In this document: piece after piece, positions 9,560 to 17,421 of the stretch | How the letters are laid out: each line of letters begins with the position of its first letter | Numbering within the stretch: the stretch's first letter is position 1 | From: Acidobacteriota bacterium | Lineage (GTDB): Bacteria > Acidobacteriota > Vicinamibacteria > Vicinamibacterales > UBA2999 | NCBI GenBank assembly: GCA_016871195.1 | Contig: VFZN01000005.1 | Span: forward strand, 124,001 to 188,000 | Direction of reading: 5' to 3' | DNA: 64,000 nt | Position numbers and translations under genes: made by a program | Notes under the pieces: generated by a model | Databases searched by the model: none | Told to the model about the DNA's origin: nothing | The model's input: only the letters and a program-made list of their open reading frames with translations

Positions 9560-10302
9560 CTGGCCAGCTTGGCGAGTTCGGTCTTGGCTTCGGCCCCGAA
9601 CGGCGTGGTGCCGTGCTTGTCGACAATCTGCTGCAGGGTCTTGCGTGCGTCTTCCGTCTTGCCGGCGAGCGTATAGGCCCGGGCCAGCTCAAACAGCATC
9701 GCTTCAGCGGGCAACGTCGAGGTGGCCAGCTCTGACTCGGCCTTCAGCACCGCGATGGCCGCGTCATATTGCCCTGCTCGCAGCTGCGCCGAGGCCTTAC
9801 CGAGCCTTGCCGCGTTGACCATCAGCGTGTTCTTCGAGGCGGCCAGCAGGTCGAACTGCTTGACGGCCTCGTCGGTGCGGCCGAGCTGGGCCAGCGTGTC
9901 GGCCGCATGCAGCCGTGCGCTCTGGCCGGCCACCGTCGACGGATACGAGTCAGCGGCCTCCATGAACCTGGGCAGCTGCGCCTCGAGCTTGGCCTTCAGC
10001 GTGGGATAGGTGCCGGGCACCTGCCCGCCCGGGCTGTTGGCGTCGAGGGTGGTGCCGGCCGGGGGCTCGGGGGCCTGGATGCGGCTCTCTTCGATGACCA
10101 CACCTGCTGCCAGCAGCGCGCCCGCCTTGTTTTCGAGATTCGACTGCCAGGCGCGATACCCGCCGAAGCCGCCGCCCCCGATGACGAGGAGGGCGAGGAT
10201 GCCGAGAATGAGTCCCTTGTGCTGGGCGAACGACGACTGAGCGTCAGCCAGCACGTGGCCGAGCTCGTTGTCCTTGAGTTCGTGACGGTGTGATGCCTTC
10301 AT
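9556..10302 (-). CDS. Single-pass membrane protein with TPR-like periplasmic domain
   Basis: 248 residues: a polar N-terminus (MKASHRHELKDNELGHVL), one transmembrane helix near 30-50 (LILGILALLVIGGGGFGGY), then a helical domain with TPR-like pairs such as ARLHAADTLAQLGRTDEAVKQF and FELARAYTLAGKTEDARKTL. This layout matches the YfgM/TPR_21 group of membrane-anchored proteins, some of which assist SecYEG or envelope assembly. The specific job is not established. TAGAAT on the minus strand (10318-10313) lies 10 nt before ATG. The TAG stop interlocks with that of mutS in CTAG. Confidence 0.85.
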   Translation of the reverse strand: MKASHRHELKDNELGHVLADAQSSFAQHKGLILGILALLVIGGGGFGGYRAWQSNLENKAGALLAAGVVIEESRIQAPEPPAGTTLDANSPGGQVPGTYPTLKAKLEAQLPRFMEAADSYPSTVAGQSARLHAADTLAQLGRTDEAVKQFDLLAASKNTLMVNAARLGKASAQLRAGQYDAAIAVLKAESELATSTLPAEAMLFELARAYTLAGKTEDARKTLQQIVDKHGTTPFGAEAKTELAKLAS

Positions 10303-10341
10303 GACATTGGAAATTCTAGCGCGAAATCATGGCGTAACTGG

Positions 10342-10414
10342 TGCGCCCGGGCAGAATTGAACTGCCGACCCCCCGCTTAGGAGGCGGGTGCTCTATCCCC
10401 TGAGCTACGGGCGC
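10342..10414 (-). tRNA. tRNA-Arg (anticodon CCU)
   Basis: The minus strand folds into a complete 73-nt cloverleaf. The acceptor pairs GCGCCCG with CGGGCGC, the D arm is GCTC/GAGC, the anticodon stem CCCGC/GCGGG encloses loop CTCCTAA, and the T arm is GGCAG/CTGCC with TTCAATT. The anticodon CCT reads AGG. No CCA is encoded. The 5' ten bases overlap the end of apt: positions T8-A9-G10 of the tRNA are also the apt stop codon. Confidence 0.95.
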
Positions 10415-10986
10415 GCGTCGGCCTTTATTCTAGCGCCGATGCCGGGTGTCACGGCTGAGGCGTAACGCAGCACCGCGTGCACCTGCGCCCCTGGCAGCCG
10501 CTGCCGCCCCTGCAGAAACACGAGTTCAATCAGAAAGGCCAGCGCCACCAGGTCGCCGCCCACCGCCGTCACCAACCGCACCGCTGCCGCCGCCGTGCCC
10601 CCCGTCGCCAGCACATCGTCGACGATCAGCACACGCTGCCCCGGCGTGATGGCGTCGGTGTGCATTTCGAGCGTGTCGGTGCCGTATTCCAGTGCATACG
10701 ATTCGCGCAGCGTCGACGAGGGCAGCTTGCCCGGCTTCCGGATCGGCACGAATCCGCAGCCCAGCGCCTGCGCCACCGCAGCGCCCATGATGAAGCCACG
10801 ACTCTCGATGCCCACCACCACATCGATGCCCGCATCGCGATACGACGCCGCCAGCGCCTCGACCATCGCGGCAAAGCCCTCGCGGTCGCGCAACAGCGTC
10901 GTGATGTCGTAGAAGAGAATGCCGGGCTTCGGAAAATCGGGAATGTGGCGGATGCGGGCCTTGAGCTGTTCCATGTCGGGCGGCAT
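10405..10986 (-). CDS. apt: Adenine phosphoribosyltransferase
   Basis: Salvages adenine with PRPP to AMP. 193 residues with the type I PRTase PRPP loop VLIVDDVLATGGTA and the Apt-typical start IPDFPKPGILFYDITTLL and GIESRGFIMG. ATG 10986 is 4 nt after the stop of the upstream flippase-like gene; ATG 10974 is also possible. The frame ends ADARP followed by TAG, and that TAG lies inside the tRNA-Arg gene on the same strand, so 3' processing of a shared transcript would remove the apt stop codon. Confidence 0.94.
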   Translation of the reverse strand: MPPDMEQLKARIRHIPDFPKPGILFYDITTLLRDREGFAAMVEALAASYRDAGIDVVVGIESRGFIMGAAVAQALGCGFVPIRKPGKLPSSTLRESYALEYGTDTLEMHTDAITPGQRVLIVDDVLATGGTAAAAVRLVTAVGGDLVALAFLIELVFLQGRQRLPGAQVHAVLRYASAVTPGIGARIKADARP

Positions 10987-10990
10987 TCTA

Positions 10991-11995
10991 CTACTGCCCC
11001 CGCGCACTGCGCCGCGCCATCAGCGCTATGCCGACGCCGTTAATGAGCAGGATGCGCACGCGCCGTACAATCGCCAGGGCCACACCCACCGGCGCGCCGA
11101 GGCCCAGCACCTGAGCCACCGACCCTGAGCCCAGCTCATCGACGCCGAGCCGATACGGCACAAACTTGAAGGCCACCGTGATGAACCGCCCCGCCGCCTC
11201 GAGCACAAAGGCCTCGGCCAGCGAGACGCCCGTCACGCCCGGCATCGCCTGCAAGATGACCCAGACCTCGGCGACGGCCGCCACGTGGAAGGCCGCTTCC
11301 CATCCGGCAATCGCCAGCAGACGCGCCGACGGCCAGCGGACCACGTCATACAACTGACCCTCCAGGGCCGCCACGTCCTGCGCCGCCAGCCGCGACGCCG
11401 GTCCCCGAGCCAGACGAGCCGCCAGCCACGACAACACCGCCGGGCGCGCCCTGAACGCCCACACCGCCGCGAACCCCCCGGCCACACTCAAAAGCACGAC
11501 CGCCTCACCCATCCGCTCGAGCAGCGGCGGCATCTCGGCCCGCTGCAGCAGCACCCACACGCCGATGAGCAGCATGCCCAGCACCGAGGCGGTGTACAGC
11601 ACGTTTTCCACGGTCACCGAGATGAGACTGACGAGCGTAGGCACATGCCGGCGCGCCAGCACAATTTTGGTGGGCTCTGACGCCAGCAGGCCGAGCGGCG
11701 TGAGATTGCCCAGGGCATCAGAGATGATCGTCGCCTCGAAGGCCACCCCGAACGGCAACGCGTGCACCGAGTCGATCTGCCGGGCACACAGCACCCAGGC
11801 CCGCGAGCGCAGGGCCATCCGCAGCACCCCAAGCGCCACCACCGCCGCGAGCCACAGCCCGACCCCGCGCACGCTGGCCTCGATCGAGGCCCAGCCGACC
11901 TGCCGCACGCTGATGACAAACAGGCCCAGGCCCAGCAGACCGACCAGCAGGGTCGACCACGACAAGCGAACGCGGGACGAAGTGGGGGCTACCAC
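10991..11995 (-). CDS. Lysylphosphatidylglycerol synthase-type TM protein (flippase-like domain)
   Basis: 334 residues with about seven to eight hydrophobic helices. The pattern SRAWVLCARQI, then SDALGNLTPLGLLASEPTKI and, near the end, RFITVAFKFVPYRLGVDE, is that of the flippase-like transmembrane domain found in MprF and in many hopanoid or glycolipid gene clusters. No soluble aminoacyl-transferase domain is attached, so lysyl-PG synthesis is not implied; lipid movement is the usual guess. Start GTG 11995. It is followed 4 nt later by apt. Confidence 0.75.
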   Translation of the reverse strand: MVAPTSSRVRLSWSTLLVGLLGLGLFVISVRQVGWASIEASVRGVGLWLAAVVALGVLRMALRSRAWVLCARQIDSVHALPFGVAFEATIISDALGNLTPLGLLASEPTKIVLARRHVPTLVSLISVTVENVLYTASVLGMLLIGVWVLLQRAEMPPLLERMGEAVVLLSVAGGFAAVWAFRARPAVLSWLAARLARGPASRLAAQDVAALEGQLYDVVRWPSARLLAIAGWEAAFHVAAVAEVWVILQAMPGVTGVSLAEAFVLEAAGRFITVAFKFVPYRLGVDELGSGSVAQVLGLGAPVGVALAIVRRVRILLINGVGIALMARRSARGQ

Positions 11996-12020
11996 GCGAG
12001 TGAGGCACCGGCAGAAATGG

Positions 12021-12048
12021 AAAAAGCCCGCACGGTGTCGGGCTTTTT
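12021..12048 (-). terminator. Rho-independent terminator after tRNA-Pro
   Basis: Stem GCCCG/CGGGC (12026-12030 with 12039-12043) flanked by five A on one side and five T on the other, extending to a 10-bp symmetrical inverted repeat. Read on the minus strand it follows the tRNA-Pro CCA end by only 7 nt. The A and T tracts would make it work in both directions. Confidence 0.8.
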
Positions 12049-12055
12049 CAGGAAA

Positions 12056-12132
<77 letters not shown>

Positions 12133-12153
12133 AAGAACTGCGAGTGTAGCACA

Positions 12154-12903
12154 CTACCGCGTCGCCGGCGGCAGCAGGGTGCGCGCGGCGTCGAGCGCAT
12201 CATAGTCGGTCAGGTCGGCCTGCAGCGGCGTCACCGACACGTAGCCTTCCATCACCGCCTCATAGTCAGTATGCCCCCCTCCCGGGTGCCAGTCGTAGAG
12301 GCCTTCGTCGATCCAGTAGTAATCCTGCCCGCGCGGGTCAGTCCGACTGGAAATCTGGGTCACGTGATTGCGCCGCGCCTGCGTCGTGATACGGAAGCCC
12401 TTCGGCGCGCCCGTGTTGAGGTTGAGGTTCAGGAACGACCGCGCGGGCCACTGCTGCGCCAGCACCTGCTGCGCAATGGCGGCGGCCGCCTCAGCCGCAT
12501 GGCTGAAGTCGAAGACCTTCGTGCGGCGCAGCGACACGGCAATCGCCGGAATGCCCAGCAGCGCGGCCTCGAGCGCCCCGGCCACCGTTCCCGAATACGT
12601 CACATCGTCGCCGATGTTGAACCCCTTGTTGATGCCCGAGACCACCAGGTCAGGCTTCTGCTTGAGCACGATGTCGACGCCGATGTTCACGCAGTCGGTG
12701 GGCGTACCATCCACCCCGTACACATCAGGCCCCACGGTCTCGAGCCGCAGCGGACGCCGCAGCGTCAGCGCATGCCCGATGGCCGACGCTTCCTGCGTCG
12801 GGGCCACGACGATGACCGTGCCGAGGGGCTTGAGGGCGTCGGCGAGGGCATGAATGCCGGCCGAGGTGACTCCATCATCGTTGGTGACCAGAATGAGTGG
12901 CAT
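12154..12903 (-). CDS. surE: 5'/3'-nucleotidase SurE
   Basis: Metal-dependent nucleoside monophosphatase with stationary-phase roles. The 249-residue protein begins LILVTNDDGVTSAGIHAL, whose Asp pair binds the metal. It also contains GTPTDCVNIGV and SGINKGFNIGDDVTYSGTVAGA, all family hallmarks. On the minus strand TATGAT (12920-12915) lies 11 nt before ATG. Divergent from nfeD with 46 nt between them. Confidence 0.95.
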   Translation of the reverse strand: MPLILVTNDDGVTSAGIHALADALKPLGTVIVVAPTQEASAIGHALTLRRPLRLETVGPDVYGVDGTPTDCVNIGVDIVLKQKPDLVVSGINKGFNIGDDVTYSGTVAGALEAALLGIPAIAVSLRRTKVFDFSHAAEAAAAIAQQVLAQQWPARSFLNLNLNTGAPKGFRITTQARRNHVTQISSRTDPRGQDYYWIDEGLYDWHPGGGHTDYEAVMEGYVSVTPLQADLTDYDALDAARTLLPPATR

Positions 12904-12937
12904 ATGAGCTTCTGATCATACCGCCCCGCCGCGCACA

Positions 12938-12943
12938 TATAAT
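12938..12943 (+). promoter_or_regulatory. Consensus -10 box of nfeD, leaderless arrangement
   Basis: A perfect TATAAT is followed after 6 nt by the ATG of nfeD at 12950, so the expected transcription start coincides with the start codon. No Shine-Dalgarno sequence fits in between and no good -35 is seen. Confidence 0.6.
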
Positions 12944-12949
12944 CGCGAT

Positions 12950-13378
12950 ATGTCCTGGTGGATGTGGCTCGCCGGCGGTCTCGTGCTGATGGTGGCGGAG
13001 TTGGCCACCCCCAGCGGGTTCTACCTCCTCTTCTTCGGCCTCGGGGCCTTCGGCGTGGCGCTGCTGGCCGGCGCCGGCGTGCTGACCGCGACCGGGCCGC
13101 AACTGCTGGCCTTCACCGTGCTGTCGCTGACCTCGCTCGTCCTGTTCCGAGGACCCGTATTGCGGCGGTTTCAGCAGCCGCCCTCACCCGATCTCGACCC
13201 GCTGGTCGGCAGCCTCGCCACTCCCGCTGAATCGATTGCCCCCGGCAGCGTTGGCCGCGTCGAAGTGCGGGGCACCGCCTGGACCGCCCGCAACGTCGAT
13301 GCGTCACACGTCGCCGCCGGTCAGCGGTGCGTGGTGACGCACGTCGACGGCCTGCTGCTGTCGATTCGCCCCGAATAA
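12950..13378 (+). CDS. NfeD family membrane protein
   Basis: 142 residues: two to three hydrophobic helices (about 4-75) followed by an OB-fold-like domain (VGSLATPAESIAPGSVGRVEVRG ... VDGLLLSIRPE cut across two stretches), the layout of short NfeD/YbbK proteins. These partner SPFH/stomatin proteins in the membrane, and the next gene is indeed an SPFH protein 34 nt downstream. The start follows a TATAAT box with no ribosome binding site. Confidence 0.88.
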   Translation: MSWWMWLAGGLVLMVAELATPSGFYLLFFGLGAFGVALLAGAGVLTATGPQLLAFTVLSLTSLVLFRGPVLRRFQQPPSPDLDPLVGSLATPAESIAPGSVGRVEVRGTAWTARNVDASHVAAGQRCVVTHVDGLLLSIRPE

Positions 13379-13412
13379 CGTCCCGTCACTGTTTCCCCCG
13401 AGGAGGTTCCGC

Positions 13413-14333
13413 ATGGAAGGTGGACTCATTGTCGTGCTGCTTCTGGCACTGCTCGTCATCTTCATCCTGGCAAAGACCGCCATCGTGGTGCCGCAGCAAA
13501 GTGCCTTCGTGGTGGAACGGCTGGGCCGCTATGCCGGCACGCTCGATGCCGGCTTCCATGTGCTGGTGCCGTTTGTCGATGTCATCCGCTACCGGCACTC
13601 GCTGAAGGAATCGGCCATCGACATTCCCGCCCAGGTCTGCATCACCCGCGACAACGTGCAGGTCGGCGTCGACGGCGTGCTCTATCTGAAGGTCCTCAAT
13701 CCCGAGCGCGCGTCCTACGGGATTTCCGACTACCTGTTTGCCATCTCGCAGCTGGCGCAGACCACCCTGCGCAGCGAGGTCGGCAAGATCGATCTCGACC
13801 GCACCTTCGAAGAACGCACCAACATCAACACCGCTGTGGTCGCCGAGCTCGATAAGGCGACGGAACCCTGGGGCGTGAAGGTGCTGCGCTACGAAATCAA
13901 GAACATCACACCCCCATCCGACGTGCTGGCGGCCATGGAAAAACAGATGCGGGCCGAGCGCGAAAAGCGCGCCGTCATTCTCACGTCGGAAGGCCAGCGC
14001 GACGCGGCCATCAACAACGCCGAAGGCGCCAAGCAGGAAACCATCAAGGCCTCGGAAGCGCGCAAGACCCAGCAGATCAACGAGGCCGAGGGCCAGGCGG
14101 CCGCCATCCTCGCCGTGGCCACGGCAACCGCCGAAGGCATCAGGCAGGTGGCCGAGGCCACGCAGGCGGCCGGCGGTGCCGAGGCCGTGCAGCTGCGCGT
14201 GGCCGAGCAGTACATCGGCGAAATGGGCCGCATCGTCAACAGCGCCAACACGGTGATTCTGCCCGCCAACCTCACCGACGTCGCCAGCGTGCTGACGACG
14301 GCGATGCAGGTGATTCAGAATCCGAAGCGCTGA
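13413..14333 (+). CDS. SPFH/Band 7 (stomatin-QmcA type) membrane protein
   Basis: 306 residues. One N-terminal transmembrane helix (LIVVLLLALLVIFILAKTAI) is followed by the SPFH domain (VVPQQSAFVVERLGRYAGTL ... RSEVGKIDLDRTFEERTNIN) and a charged Ala/Glu-rich coiled-coil region typical of stomatin and QmcA. A clear AGGAGG precedes ATG 13413. It follows nfeD in an apparent two-gene operon; NfeD-SPFH pairs form membrane microdomain complexes. Contrast the strong Shine-Dalgarno here with the leaderless-looking first gene. Confidence 0.92.
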   Translation: MEGGLIVVLLLALLVIFILAKTAIVVPQQSAFVVERLGRYAGTLDAGFHVLVPFVDVIRYRHSLKESAIDIPAQVCITRDNVQVGVDGVLYLKVLNPERASYGISDYLFAISQLAQTTLRSEVGKIDLDRTFEERTNINTAVVAELDKATEPWGVKVLRYEIKNITPPSDVLAAMEKQMRAEREKRAVILTSEGQRDAAINNAEGAKQETIKASEARKTQQINEAEGQAAAILAVATATAEGIRQVAEATQAAGGAEAVQLRVAEQYIGEMGRIVNSANTVILPANLTDVASVLTTAMQVIQNPKR

Positions 14334-14335
14334 GG

Positions 14336-14365
14336 GCAGGCCGAGCGGTGGCGGGCGCGGCCTGC
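14336..14365. terminator. Weak hairpin between convergent SPFH and ridA genes
   Basis: GCAGGCCG (14336-14343) pairs with CGGCCTGC (14358-14365). There is no T tract on either side, so this may be a Rho-dependent end or only a stabilising hairpin. The rest of the 53-nt gap shows nothing else. Confidence 0.3.
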
Positions 14366-14386
14366 GTCCTCCACCGCACCCCGCCC

Positions 14387-14770
14387 CTAGGGCACGTAGG
14401 CGATGCAGTCGATTTCGACGCGCAGCCCTTCCCCGGGCAGGCCCGCCGCCTGAATCGTGGTCCGCGCCGGACGATGGTCGCCGAAGACGCGGGCGTAGAC
14501 GCCGTTCATCAGGGCAAACTCCTTCATGTCGAGCAGGAAGACGCCGCAGCGGAGCACATGCTGCAGGTCAGACCCGCCGGCCTGCAGGATGGCCCGCAGG
14601 TTGCGCAGGCACTGCTCGGTCTGCGCTTCGACATTGTCGCTGACGAGGCGACCGGTGGCGGGGTCGGTGGCTCCCTGGCCCGAGACGAAGATCAGGCGGT
14701 CGAAGCCCATTCCTGGGGAATATGGGCCGACGGGCGCGGGAAGATTGGCGGCATGAATGGGTCTGTGCAT
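14387..14770 (-). CDS. RidA family reactive intermediate deaminase
   Basis: 127 residues matching the YjgF/YER057c/UK114 fold: APVGPYSPGMGFDRLIFVSG, LRNLRAILQAGGSDLQHVL and the active-site segment ARTTIQAAGLPGEGLRVEID, with the Arg expected to bind the carboxylate of 2-aminoacrylate or similar imines. Which Rid subfamily it belongs to cannot be settled by eye. It is divergent from truA with 23 nt between the start codons. Confidence 0.9.
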   Translation of the reverse strand: MHRPIHAANLPAPVGPYSPGMGFDRLIFVSGQGATDPATGRLVSDNVEAQTEQCLRNLRAILQAGGSDLQHVLRCGVFLLDMKEFALMNGVYARVFGDHRPARTTIQAAGLPGEGLRVEIDCIAYVP

Positions 14771-14780
14771 GGCCCGATTG

Positions 14781-14786
14781 TAAGAT
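14781..14786 (+). promoter_or_regulatory. -10-like hexamer of truA, leaderless arrangement
   Basis: TAAGAT followed after 7 nt by GTG 14794. No Shine-Dalgarno lies in between. A -35 element is not convincing. Confidence 0.45.
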
Positions 14787-14793
14787 CAGTGGC

Positions 14794-15591
14794 GTGCCAC
14801 GGTTCCGATTGACACTTGAATACGCTGGAACGCGCTACAGCGGCTGGCAGAAACAGAAGAATGCCCGGACGGTGCAGGGAGAGCTCGAGCGCGCGATGAC
14901 CGAGGTGCTGGGGCATCCCCGCTTCGAGTTTCAGGGCTCGGGACGCACCGACGCCGGTGTGCATGCGCTGCATCAGGTGGCGCACCTCGACACGCCCTCG
15001 CCGCTCAAGCCCGAGCTCTTCCGGCGCCAGGTCAACGATGCCCTGCCGGCTGACATCGTCGTCGTGGCGGTGTCCCCTGCCCCACCCCGGTTCCACGCAC
15101 GGCATGCCGCGGTGGCCCGCAGCTACCTCTACCAGATTGCGCGGCGGCGCACGGCGTTTGCCAAGCCGTATGTCTGGTGGGTGAAAGACACGCTGGATGT
15201 GACGCGGATGCAGCGGGCGGCTGACCTGTTTCGCGGCTTCCATGACTTCCGTGCCTTCACCCATGATGATCCCGAGGAAAAGTCGACCGAGGTGCTGGTC
15301 GACACCATGACTGTGGCTGAGGCTGACGACCTGGTGTTGGTGCGGGTCGGCGGATCGCACTTCATCTGGAAGATGGTGCGGCGGATGGTCGGGGTGCTGG
15401 TCGAGGTCGGCACGGGGCGCCTGTCCATTGAGGCGGTGCCGGCGCTGCTGCAGTCAGACTCGCCCCTGCCGGCGACGCTGACGGCGCCGGGCTCAGGCCT
15501 CTTTCTCGAACGGGTGTTCTACCAGGGCGACGACCGGCACCTTCCGCTGGTGCCGGCCATTCCCGTGAGTAGCGTCAGCGTCCGCCGCTGA
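14794..15591 (+). CDS. truA: tRNA pseudouridine(38-40) synthase TruA
   Basis: 265 residues. The catalytic Asp lies in GSGRTDAGVHALHQVAH, after the family start RLTLEYAGTRYSGWQKQ. Also present are FHARHAAVARSYLYQI and KMVRRMVGVLVEVGTGRL. GTG 14794 is chosen because conserved sequence starts within a few residues, and the longer upstream frame would run antisense into ridA. The last 17 nt overlap the convergent cytochrome gene. Confidence 0.95.
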   Translation: MPRFRLTLEYAGTRYSGWQKQKNARTVQGELERAMTEVLGHPRFEFQGSGRTDAGVHALHQVAHLDTPSPLKPELFRRQVNDALPADIVVVAVSPAPPRFHARHAAVARSYLYQIARRRTAFAKPYVWWVKDTLDVTRMQRAADLFRGFHDFRAFTHDDPEEKSTEVLVDTMTVAEADDLVLVRVGGSHFIWKMVRRMVGVLVEVGTGRLSIEAVPALLQSDSPLPATLTAPGSGLFLERVFYQGDDRHLPLVPAIPVSSVSVRR

Positions 15592-16063
15592 TCAGGGCGT
15601 CGAGCAGCGCGTCGGTCCGCTGCCGCGCGCGGTCGAGCCGCTCCTTGAGATTGTCAAACACAAATTCGTGGCCGGCGTTGGCCGCCTCGATGATGGGCAC
15701 CTCGGCCTGCTTCCACTGCTCTTCGAAGCGGGTACGTGCCGCACGGTCCTTGACGCGACGAATCATATCCTGTGCCTCGGTGAGCCGATGCCGCACCTCG
15801 CGCACCTCGGTCATCATGAGCATCGCCTCACTGGCGCGACCCGGACGGGCCACCGGCCTGTCGGGGCCGTGGCACTGCGAGCACTGGTTGGCGAGGCCCA
15901 CCGGCGACAGCAGCTGCGCAGCCACCTCGCCGTGGCAGGTCGAGCACGTCGGCCCCCGGTCGTCGCCGTCCGTCAGCAACTTGTAGTGATGGCTCTTCTG
16001 GAATGACACGAAGGGACCGGTGTGGCACGTGCCGCAGGTCTTCGGCAGGTTGACGCGCGCCAA
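15575..16063 (-). CDS. Triheme cytochrome c-type protein, probably 5'-truncated
   Basis: 162 residues with three CxxCH heme-attachment motifs (CGTCH at 10-14, CSTCH at 40-44, CSQCH at 61-65) and then a long helical, charged domain (ALLDALISGGR at the end). Cytochromes c mature outside the membrane, yet no signal peptide is encoded. The only in-frame start is TTG 16063, and the frame is closed by TGA at 16099-16097. The codons between read SSPASPLARVNLPKTC, which looks like the interior of a larger multiheme cytochrome. Dropping one C from the CCCC run at about 16064-16067 would also join the frame to ATG 16100. I read it as a remnant or frameshifted gene. Confidence 0.6.
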   Translation of the reverse strand: MARVNLPKTCGTCHTGPFVSFQKSHHYKLLTDGDDRGPTCSTCHGEVAAQLLSPVGLANQCSQCHGPDRPVARPGRASEAMLMMTEVREVRHRLTEAQDMIRRVKDRAARTRFEEQWKQAEVPIIEAANAGHEFVFDNLKERLDRARQRTDALLDALISGGR

Positions 16064-16097
16064 GGGGCTGGCCGGACTCGAGCGAGCGCGTCGTGTT

Positions 16098-16131
16098 CAT
16101 GGGCGCCAGTGTAAGCGCACTGACGCCCATG
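16098..16131. repeat. 34-nt inverted repeat upstream of the cytochrome remnant
   Basis: Arms of 14 nt (CATGGGCGCCAGTG and CACTGACGCCCATG) match at 13 of 14 positions around a 6-nt loop TAAGCG. No T tract follows on either strand, so it is not a standard terminator. On the minus strand it contains TACACT followed after 7 nt by ATG 16100. Confidence 0.7.
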
Positions 16132-16160
16132 TTCAACCACGGGATTTCTGGTGTGGCATC

Positions 16161-16400
16161 CTAGGCGATAGCGCGCGCCGACGGGCGCGCGGCGACCGGC
16201 GACAGGTCGAACCACGGCATGGCGGCGATGGCCGTTCGGGTGCGGTCGACATGTTTCCGGTAACACTGGAAGCACAGCGTGTGATATCGGTCCCACTTGA
16301 CGATGCCCCGGTAACGAAAAAGGGCACGTCGGGATTCACATTCGCGGCAGGCATGCTTGACGGCCGCCGCAGGCCGTCCGGGTCGGAGTCGCATCATCAT
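16161..16400 (-). CDS. Small zinc-ribbon-like protein
   Basis: 79 residues with two CxxC pairs (C18-C21 and C43-C46) separated by a basic, aromatic stretch (RALFRYRGIVKWDRYHTL), suggesting one structural zinc site. The C-terminus is low in complexity. No enzyme motif is visible. Three ATG codons in a row (16400, 16397, 16394) begin the frame. TAGGCT on the minus strand (16412-16407) lies exactly 6 nt before the first. Divergent from the WYL regulator. I recognise the general pattern as a short conserved hypothetical but cannot name a function. Confidence 0.65.
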   Translation of the reverse strand: MMMRLRPGRPAAAVKHACRECESRRALFRYRGIVKWDRYHTLCFQCYRKHVDRTRTAIAAMPWFDLSPVAARPSARAIA

Positions 16401-16406
16401 GGCGAC

Positions 16407-16412
16407 AGCCTA
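16407..16412 (-). promoter_or_regulatory. -10-like hexamer of the zinc-ribbon gene
   Basis: TAGGCT on the minus strand, 6 nt before ATG 16400, with no Shine-Dalgarno between. It fits the leaderless pattern of several other genes here. Confidence 0.4.
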
Positions 16413-16440
16413 GCGGGCGACTGTGACAGATGAGGTCACG

Positions 16441-17421
16441 ATGGAACGCCACGGGGAAATTGTTCGGCAATGGCGCTTGATCCTGGCGCTCGAGACCAGT
16501 CGGCACGGCCTGACCCTCTCCGACCTGCGGAGGCAGGCGGATGCCGGTGTCTCGGAACGCACCATCCGGCGCGACCTTGATGCGCTCGGGCAGGCGGGGT
16601 TTGCGCTCGACCACGAACGCCGCGAGGGCCGCACCGTTTATCGTCTGAACCAGGACGTGTTCCGTGGCCTAGCACAGACAGGCCTGTCGCTGTCAGAGTT
16701 GTGCGCCCTGCACCTGAGCCGCAGCCTGCTCGATGCCCTCGCAGGCGGGCCATTCCAGGACCATCTGCGGTCGGCCTTCGACAAGCTGACCGATGCCCTG
16801 CCCCAGCCCCTCTGGGCCTTTGTCGACCGGCTGCCCACGGCGCTGGTAGCCACGGGCCCCGAACTGCGCACCGCCACCGGGGCACACCGACATGTCGATG
16901 ATCTGCTGCGGGCCGTGCTGTCGCACCAGCGGGTGCGCATGCGCTATCACTCGTTCTCGAGCGGGCAGACCCGCGACTATACCCTCGAGCCCTACCGGGT
17001 CGCCTACGCACAGGGCGCCCTTTACCTCTTTGCCTTCGTGCCCGACTACGGCGAGATGCGGACGTTCGCCCTGCAGCGGGTCGAAAGCGTTGCCCTCCTC
17101 GAAGAGCACTTCACACCCGAACACGCCGGCGACGCCATGCCGCGTCATTCGCTATCGGTGTTTTCAGGGGCACCGACGGCCGTGGCCGTCTGGTTTACCC
17201 CGACCGAGGCGCGGTATGTGCGCGAACGGGTCTGGCACCCGAGCCAGCGGCTCGATGACCACGCCGACGGCAGCCTGACGGCGCATCTCGATGTCGTCGC
17301 CGACTGGGGGCTCGAGGCCTGGATTCTCGGCTTTGGTCCCGGGGCGCGCGTCGTCGCCCCCGCATGGCTGGCTCAGCGGCTCGCCGAGCGGCTCAGCGCG
17401 GCCCGCAGGCACTACGACTGA
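16441..17421 (+). CDS. WYL-domain transcriptional regulator
   Basis: About 326 residues. An N-terminal winged helix of the HTH_11 type (ERTIRRDLDALGQAGFALDH) is followed by a WYL domain (RMRYHSFSSGQTRDYTLEPY, GALYLFAFVPDYGEMRTFAL) and a WCX-like C-terminus. WYL proteins bind nucleic acid or nucleotide ligands and often control stress, DNA-damage or defence genes. ATG 16441 is preferred because GAGG stands 5 nt before it; GTG 16423 is the alternative. Its target is unknown. The gene overlaps terC tail to tail by 10 nt. Confidence 0.85.
   Translation: MERHGEIVRQWRLILALETSRHGLTLSDLRRQADAGVSERTIRRDLDALGQAGFALDHERREGRTVYRLNQDVFRGLAQTGLSLSELCALHLSRSLLDALAGGPFQDHLRSAFDKLTDALPQPLWAFVDRLPTALVATGPELRTATGAHRHVDDLLRAVLSHQRVRMRYHSFSSGQTRDYTLEPYRVAYAQGALYLFAFVPDYGEMRTFALQRVESVALLEEHFTPEHAGDAMPRHSLSVFSGAPTAVAVWFTPTEARYVRERVWHPSQRLDDHADGSLTAHLDVVADWGLEAWILGFGPGARVVAPAWLAQRLAERLSAARRHYD

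Noticed and set aside
10991-11995. MprF lysyl-phosphatidylglycerol synthase
   Set aside because: Only the membrane domain is present; the aminoacyl-transferase domain is missing, so that activity cannot be claimed.
16098-16131. Intrinsic terminator for the zinc-ribbon gene
   Set aside because: The stem is strong but no T tract follows on either strand.
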